Assembly: GCA_002189035.1 (NCBI GenBank)
Contig: NEEC01000002.1
Span: 4,797,001 to 4,861,000 of the forward strand
Length of the DNA: 64,000 bases
Origin: Utricularia gibba
Lineage: Eukaryota; Streptophyta; Magnoliopsida; Lamiales; Lentibulariaceae
Reading direction: 5' to 3'
Shown here: positions 57,740 through 64,000 of the stretch, one piece after another
Numbering within the stretch: the stretch's first letter is position 1
Layout: each line of letters begins with the position of its first letter
Notes under the pieces: generated by a model
What the model was told of the DNA's origin: nothing
What the model saw: only the letters and a program-made list of their open reading frames with translations
Databases searched by the model: none
Position numbers and translations under genes: made by a program

Positions 57740-59660
57740 ATCACTCAAGATATCATATGCATGCCTCTAAGATCTATGCGTTCAATTTGGAATGCTTGCA
57801 ATTAAGAACTCATCCCTCTACACTTAAAGTACTTTCAGATGCAACTATAGACGTTGAAGGTATTAGAAGATCTTTCTCCATTCTAACCAAAATGAGATAA
57901 GTAGTAGAATTTGTCTTCCATCAACCTAAGATATTAAAGTTATTATCATCAACACCCTCAACAATTGAAGTATTATTGTATAATGTAATTTGATTAACAT
58001 AATTAAAAAAGATGATGAAGAGCATAAAATAAATGAGTTATGTTTCCTACAAATAATGTCCATCGGATTGCAACTTTGAAACATCGAATTATTATATGTT
58101 TTAGGAATAGGAACACTAAAATCAATATATCTAATTGAATAAAAGACTACATAGCACACATAGATTATTAGCATCTACATCTATGTCTTCATAATTATTA
58201 ATAGAAAGAGCAACATCATCTGCATTAAGAGATTCAGAAATGCATTTAAATAAAGTTCACACCTCTATATTTAACCCACGGATCCAAAATCGGTGCAATA
58301 AGAAAAAAATGTGGGATTTCATCGAATTATTTCAAAAACTTATTTTTCATATTTCATAATACATTCCCCAAAAAAATCACAATTATCTTGATGATCATAA
58401 AATACAAACGAAATTTTAAAAATACATGAAATCACTAGTTTAGAAGTTGGATAATTTTTGTGCAAGAGTAAAATGTTTCTAATAAATTCACTAAATTTTT
58501 TATTTTTTCAAAAATAGAATGAGTTAATAAATTATAATCCATTAAAGATTTACAAAATTCTATAAGAACATTTTCATAAGAATTAAAAAACTACAATATA
58601 TCATATGTAAAAATCCATCTAATTGGACAATCACTTTTAAATTTGCGATAAGAAATATTTTTTTCGTGACAAATCCTTTTAAAATACTCTCTTCTATTAG
58701 ATGTACTTTTATTTGTACTAACTAAATCATGAACATGAGTTGAAAAATTTCACGTTCTTTCAAATCTTCGTGAACACATAAATTTAAAATATGAGAAGTG
58801 TGCCTAGTGTGGAAAAAATGCTATTTAACATAAGATTCATACTATTCTTCAAAATCTCAATGGCGTTTGTGTTCGTAGACACGTTATCCAAAGAAATATA
58901 AAAAATCCTAACAGAAATTCCATAAAATACCATGACTTTTATATATGAGTTTTGTAATAGAAAAACTGTTATGTGGTGATATCCATTTTCTAAAAACTAA
59001 AATTCATTATTACATATACAAAAAATTATCCACCTAAGAATAAGTAATAACAATATAACTTTTATTGTTGCAACCTTTCGATTATCACAAATTAAACAAA
59101 AATATCATTGTAAAGATTTAAAAGTAGAAATTAAAGGGTCACACATCTTTTAAAAATTCTCAAGTGCAATATCGCAAGCGGTTTTTCTAAAAAATTCTTT
59201 TGTAGCACAATTGCACTTGTTTTAACATATCATAATAAAAAGGTTTTTCAGGTAATGAAAAAAAAGTTCATTAAGTATCAAATAACGCACTACAATAATT
59301 TGAAAAAGTTTATAATCTAAAAAAAATTGGATAATCTCATACTATTATCATCCTCTAAATATAATCTAATTTGACGAGATTGAGGTAATTTATCATTATT
59401 TTTCTCTCTAACATGCCTTTTATATGTATCAAATCTCTAATTCTTTTTGAAAGTGTATTCTATACAAAAATACTTGCAAGTAAGTTTTCCAAGATTAGAA
59501 ACAACAAAATGATCTCAAATATCCAAAAAATCATCATTATTATTTTTCATTTTATTTATGACATAGAAGACTCGATGAGCTAGAAGAACTTACTTCTTAA
59601 AGATTAGAAAAATCATCATGTTGAGATAACGGACCACATTCAAGATGCTGCGAAAATTAA
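57740..59660 (-). pseudogene. hAT-3 transposase pseudogene
   Basis: Minus-strand remains of a second BED-type hAT transposase. At about 59400-59640 a BED finger reads DHFVVSNLGKLTCKYFCIEY, then RHVREKNND. At about 58850 is DNVSTNTNAIEILKNSMN, parallel to VDNASNNSSTIRILKTSMS in hAT-1. At about 57760-57880 is the dimerisation region, IVASESTLSVEG and LNCKHSKLNA. Stops are many. The similarity of the middle motif suggests the same family as hAT-1. Confidence 0.75.
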
Positions 59661-59728
59661 CGTTCTTTCTAAAAAATATTTCTATCATTTTCAAAAACAC
59701 AAGGTATGGTAGAATTTGCTTAAGAAGG

Positions 59729-61179
59729 TGTTGGTGTATGTGTTCTAAACACAATCAACTCATTGACAAATCTTATAGAAATTATGATCTATGTGCTATA
59801 GAAATTATGATGAAATCATAATGTGAGATTCTTCAAGTACTTATACTCAAGTTAAAAACTCCCTAACTAGAGTATTTCTAAAATGAGGATATCACAAATA
59901 TTGATAAACTGGCACACATTGAGTTCCCTAAACTGTTTAGGCAATAATTCTCACAATTGATGTAATGAGATTAATAGAACCTATGTGTGGGTGTTGATTA
60001 GAGAATCGATTCATTGGATGACTCATCTTCGAGATGCTACTATGAGAAGCTAACCAAGTGTCAGTAGCAAGATTTCAAATATGACAACCGTGCAAGTAAG
60101 CTTAGACTTGAAGTCAACAAAGTTATATTGATCTTAAGCTCACATTTTCACTCATTACTAATGGCAGCCTAACCATGGCTTGCCTAGTATGGATTAGTAG
60201 GGATATCACTCCTTAAGGCTGAAGATATTTGATTGATCAATAAAGGATTCATCATTCATGTTAGCGATGAGATCATATCTTAAGTAATTGCATCAAAGCC
60301 TAACAGTAAGTCCTGGACCCAGGGTAATGGCACTCGAATTGTTTGAGTAGGTCATTAAGTATTAGTGCTTAAATGCGATTATAAGTTCGATACATTAGAA
60401 AAACACACACCCATGTTCTAGTATCGAATGAGATATAAATATCATGAAAGCTGTTCATTGCATGATGGCTGGTTATGGAAAGGCTCAATCAGTTCACTTG
60501 ATTATTCTTTAATCTTGGGGATCATGATATGTTGCTAGACATCACTCATGATCGATAATGATGGATTTGATTAATTAAGGGTTAATTAATAAACCCATTA
60601 TTACGGCCTTGATTGAAGAAGCCTATAGGGTCACACAAAATAGTGGAGCCACTTATCGATATAAAATAGAATGACACAATTATATGAGATGTAATTGGTA
60701 AAGTGGATAAATTAAATAAAGAGTTATTTTGAGATTAATATTGATTAAACTCAAAATAAAAGATCTTGTATAGATAAGATTTGGAGTATATATATATCCC
60801 CACAAGATGAGATCTTTATGTAGATTTGATTTGATATGTTACTAAATATCTATTAAAAAAATTTGATTTGTAGAGATCTTCCCACATCTTAGTTCTCTCT
60901 GAGATTGGTGTACAAGGGGGCGATTTTCACTACTAACACCTAAAGAGATCGACCACCATTCTACAACCTTAAGAAGATTATCGACAGAGTGCTTCACCTG
61001 TGGATACCATAGAGGCTGTCTGCTATTAGTGGTTAGTGAACAACGGAGTGTTCTGAAAGGTATTCGCAATATCCCGTTATCTGATGTATACCGTATTCCA
61101 AGATCTATGTTTCGGGTTTCTCAAAAATTTTTAAATTCCACTACACTGAAGACACACGATGTCTACGAGAAACCCAACA
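59729..61179 (+). repeat. Copia-family LTR 5, inside hAT-3
   Basis: It starts TGTTGGTGTATGTG and ends GAGAAACCCAACA, as in the other copies; about 60 bases are missing or rearranged near 59780. The flanks (GAAGG left, GCACA right) do not match, so either one side mutated or the insertion was followed by deletion. It lies between the hAT-3 BED finger and the hAT terminus at 61501. A (TA)-rich spot at 60790 resembles the one in the copy at 12699. Confidence 0.82.
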
Positions 61180-61501
61180 GCACAAGCATTTAAAAAACAA
61201 GTTATTAGCCCATATATTTATATTCTGGCAAATGAGACATTTCTAACATTCATATACATTAAATAAATTGAAGCTCAATAGTTGAGCAACCCAACCCTTT
61301 TTACTAAAAACTACATGTTTCTTAATGGATTGCATTATTGGCCCATTTTTGCTGACCCGCTGGGCCAACTTGCACTCGTGCACCTTCAACCCATCTCATA
61401 CCCATTTCCAATGGATATAGATAATGGGTCGGACCCATCACGGATCAACCCACCGGATATCCAGATTGACCTATATCCGTGACCAGCTCTAAACTGGATC
61501 C
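61180..61501 (-). mobile_element. hAT-3 5' terminal region and terminus
   Basis: It ends gaccagctcta at 61501, the inverse of TAGAGCTGGTC, closely resembling the hAT-1 terminus TAGAGCTGGGTACG. Subterminal 'ggatcaacccacc' and 'gggtcggaccc' motifs parallel the hAT-1 ends. The opposite terminus was not found, so hAT-3 is incomplete or its other end is mutated. Confidence 0.55.
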
Positions 61502-62229
61502 ATCCATTTTGTTAAACATAAAAAAACAGTATACTATTAGTAGCAAATTATAATGTAAAACTATTACCATGCATAGTTCACTAATGTCGTTCGAAAAGGA
61601 AATTCGAAAGTACCTCCAAACATAAATTGTATGTAGAAGTTGAAATAAAATTATTACTATTATGAGAGAGTAATGGAAAATTCTATGATATCCATGTGAT
61701 ATATGTACATAACTTTTTTATTAAAAATAATATCAATTGATAGTTTTAAAACCATGTGATGACTCATGAGTCTCCACACAGCACACGCACACTAGTCGTT
61801 GGCACTTGGCAACAGCTAGTGTGTGCAATTTTGACATATATATATTTGGTAATTTAATAATTTTTTAATCAAATAATACATTTTATATTTTTTTTTAATC
61901 TCATTCATATTTTATAATATTAGCCCAATAAATTATTCATAATTATTTACAAACATTTTTTATTTGATAATACTTTAAAAAAAAACATGACCATTTTTAT
62001 GTTCTCATATAAATTTATTGAGTATTTGAAATTTTTGAATATTTTAAACCAAACAATACTACTATTCACAATTTGAAACCGTCGATTTGGTCGATTCTGC
62101 ATGGATAAGAACTGATGGTTCCATGGTTACAAATTTGTAGAACCGAACCAAAACCATATAGATGCTCATACCCCAGAACCGAATTGGAATCGGAACCGAA
62201 AGTTCTGATTCGAACCAATTGCACCTTTA

Positions 62230-62237
62230 TCACACAT
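62230..62237. repeat. Imperfect target duplication of hAT-2, right
   Basis: TCACACAT; compare CAACACAT at 54340-54347. Confidence 0.6.
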
Positions 62238-62600
62238 TTCCATTGCAATGTTTCTATTGGACGATGGTGCCAAGATTTTGTAGTACAAACTTTTGTAAGA
62301 AAGAAAGGAGTTTTGGCACATAACTCTCTCAATTATCGAATACATCAATGAATGACTTTCTCAAACCATATCAAGCTATATGGTATGGAATTGTATAATT
62401 CATTGTCTCATTGACAACGGTCATAACCGTGCTTACTTCAATGCTAATATCTTTTTCTATGAGTGGTCTCATTGTACTGGTGATATACCTAACTCCAATA
62501 TTTCGATAATCAAAATATCTTGAACCATCTTGACAATAGATGTGAGGTAATTCTACCACATTAGCATTTCATTGATCATATCTTTTATAGTAAACATCAT
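62238..62600 (-). pseudogene. MULE transposase, N-terminal part
   Basis: The minus frame at 62371-62559 reads YCQDGSRYFDYRNIGVRYI, then DISIEVSTVMTVVNETMNYT, then IPYHIA and a stop. Reading on, RKSFIDVFDN, ESYVPKLLSFLQ and VLQNLGTIVQ follow with shifts. This matches the region of MULE transposases before the catalytic core (usually YxxSYKKAWxxKxxAxxxxxGDWEESYxxLPxxLxAL). It is the upstream continuation of the part at 52990-54347, cut by hAT-2. Confidence 0.65.
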
Positions 62601-63763
62601 GAATCCTCAATCATCATTCTTGTTGTCTCAACTTATTACAACATAGATTTAAAATATTAGGTTCTGAATCATTAATATTGAACTCAATACCAATTTTAAT
62701 CGAATACTCTAACCCTATGCTATGAAAGTCTTCCTTATTTTTGAAAAAGTGACTTGAGCAATTGAGCATTCAATTTCATCTAATTTTGAAAAATTATCAT
62801 CATCTTCTACACTAACATTAAAATCTAGATCATAATGTAATCCCATTCTCCTTGGTCACCAAAATTAGAAAATTTTATCGATGTCCGGATCATCTAAAAA
62901 AAATTTTTATTGTTAGATTTGAATAACAATAAAATATGATTATTATTATTATTTGCTTGAATCTTAACCCAATTCCACTCTAATTTCTTCTTCTCTAGTT
63001 TGATAACTTCTCTCATTGTAATCGGCACTAGTTGAGTAGTCGTAAAAACGTGAGGATCGATAATTGTGCATTAGATGCTCTTTTTCTATGTCAAACTAGT
63101 CAAAGTTTTGAAGATCTGTCATTTATGAACCTATATTTTTGAAATTATTCAACTTGATGGTAATCATGTATTTACATCTAATTAAAAAAAAATTACCACA
63201 ATGAGATGAGCCACCGTCATGCAAAATATATTGGGTTGAATTCGTACGACTCATTTCCTGGGTTGAACTTATAAGGGTCATTATTCAAATCTGGAAAGTT
63301 CAACATCATAAATTTGATTGTAATACTTGTTTTGATAGTTACAAGCACCATCATTTATTAGACAAAAATATAAATATTTTCATTTCTTTTTGACTAATTT
63401 TACACCATACATTTAAAAAAAATTATATGGCTAAATTAGATCACATGATAAATGTAAGTTTAGGGAACATGTGACAGTTATGGTATATCACACTGGTGAT
63501 GGACAAAGGAGAGTACGCGTTTAAATAGAACCACCCTCCTAATTTTGTATAAGATTTTTTCTCTAAAAAATAAGAATATAAAACCTTAAAGATTAGAAGG
63601 TCAAAGCAGATAATATCAAGTTGATGGTAGATCATGACAATAAATATAGTATTATTTTATGATACATTATATATTATATTCTTATATCGATATAATAAAC
63701 CTATTTATTATATATAGATGTATAAAATAAATTCATATTATTTAACCACTATATATTATTATT
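62601..63763. other. MULE 5' region, no gene recognised
   Basis: AT-rich. Minus-strand frames such as 63441-63635 have no domain. It should include any remaining N-terminal transposase sequence and the subterminal region. Confidence 0.35.
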
Positions 63764-63783
63764 ATATATATATATATATATAT
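63764..63783. repeat. (TA)n microsatellite
   Basis: Alternating TA run beside the MULE right terminal repeat. Confidence 0.85.
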
Positions 63784-63807
63784 GTAATAGCTTATGCTAT
63801 TTTTTTC

Positions 63808-63945
63808 GATTTTCAACTAATAAGTATATTTTGTTCATCTATATATACATGTTTTATAATATAATTTTGTTAACTATTATGAATAAATTTATTTTATTTA
63901 GAATCATTATTTTTATATTGAAAAATGATTTAAATATACCAACTT
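63808..63945. repeat. Right terminal inverted repeat of the MULE (degenerate)
   Basis: Reverse-complement counterpart of 52445-52563. The outer end lies near or just beyond 63945, where the two sequences stop aligning. Confidence 0.6.
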
Positions 63946-64000
63946 TTTTGTTATAAATTAAAAAAAAAATTAAAAAAAAATAAGAGGGAGTTGATTTCTC

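Larger units (their letters stand above)
54348..62229. mobile_element. hAT-2 insertion inside the MULE transposase
   Basis: The left end is tagagatgcaacc and the right end, inverted, is taaaggtgcaatt, matching at 9 of the first 11 positions. Both ends carry GGTTCGGTTC-like subterminal motifs (54380-54470 and 62090-62215). The 8-bp flanks match at 6 of 8. MULE transposase coding continues on the two outer sides, which independently supports the boundaries. It holds a second hAT remnant (transposase 57740-59660, one terminus at 61501), a copia LTR and a short FCP1-like frame. Confidence 0.68.
52445..63945 (-). mobile_element. MULE (Mutator-like) transposon with nested hATs
   Basis: Degenerate inverted repeats of about 120-140 bp lie at 52445-52563 and 63808-63945. 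Inside, on the minus strand, is a MULE transposase in two parts: the N-terminal part at 62238-62600 and the core and C-terminal part at 52990-54347. They are separated by a hAT-type insertion (54348-62229). Long terminal repeats plus a MULE transposase fit this superfamily. I could not fix the exact ends or a 9-bp target duplication. Without the inserted hAT the element would be about 3.6 kb, a normal MULE size. Confidence 0.65.

Noticed and set aside
59724-61184. Target duplication for the copia LTR at 59729
   Set aside because: GAAGG and GCACA do not match at any reasonable offset, so no duplication is claimed.

Overview
The window looks like AT-rich nuclear DNA from a flowering plant. The evidence is two spliced plant genes with GT-AG introns, plant-type Ty3/gypsy and Ty1/copia retrotransposons, hAT and MULE transposases, and no bacterial-style operons. 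I cannot name the species.

The only convincing host genes form a short island at about 30.9-35.1 kb, both on the + strand. The first is an apparently intact six-exon SGNH/GDSL esterase-like gene of the CPRD49 type (31002-32640). The second is a five-exon Alfin1-like PHD-finger gene (33383-35089). As written, its first exon is out of frame by one base.

Almost everything else is nested transposable elements. From 1 to 24 kb a degenerate minus-strand gypsy element (A) is cut by a 6.3-kb hAT transposon (5201-11519, 8-bp duplication GAGTCCTC) and by two solo copia LTRs (12699-13704, duplication GACTA; 14858-16244, duplication TAGTG, inside the reverse transcriptase). The hAT carries its own solo LTR (9952-10937, duplication TATAC). 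Next come a plus-strand gypsy integrase split by another solo LTR (18413-19714) and a 3'-truncated copia element (about 19977-23940, minus) that belongs to the same family as the solo copia LTRs. Between 24 and 30.5 kb lie a decayed retrotransposon-like ORF, two MYB/SANT-like fragments and an LTR.

From 35.8 to 52.3 kb there are several copies of one LTR family (LTR-B). One copy is split by a 6.36-kb Athila-like gypsy element (42405-48763, minus, duplication CTGGC) whose 3' LTR is almost wholly deleted. A chromovirus remnant, another copia LTR and another gypsy LTR also lie here.

The right end (about 52.4-64 kb) is best read as one large MULE with degenerate terminal inverted repeats. Its minus-strand transposase is split by a 7.9-kb hAT-type insertion (54348-62229). 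That insertion contains a second hAT remnant, and the remnant holds a copia LTR. This gives four levels of nesting.

The transposon genes all carry stops, frameshifts or lost catalytic residues, so no autonomous element is evident. The interest lies in the insertion history, which the target duplications and split reading frames let one order, and in the state of the Alfin-like gene.
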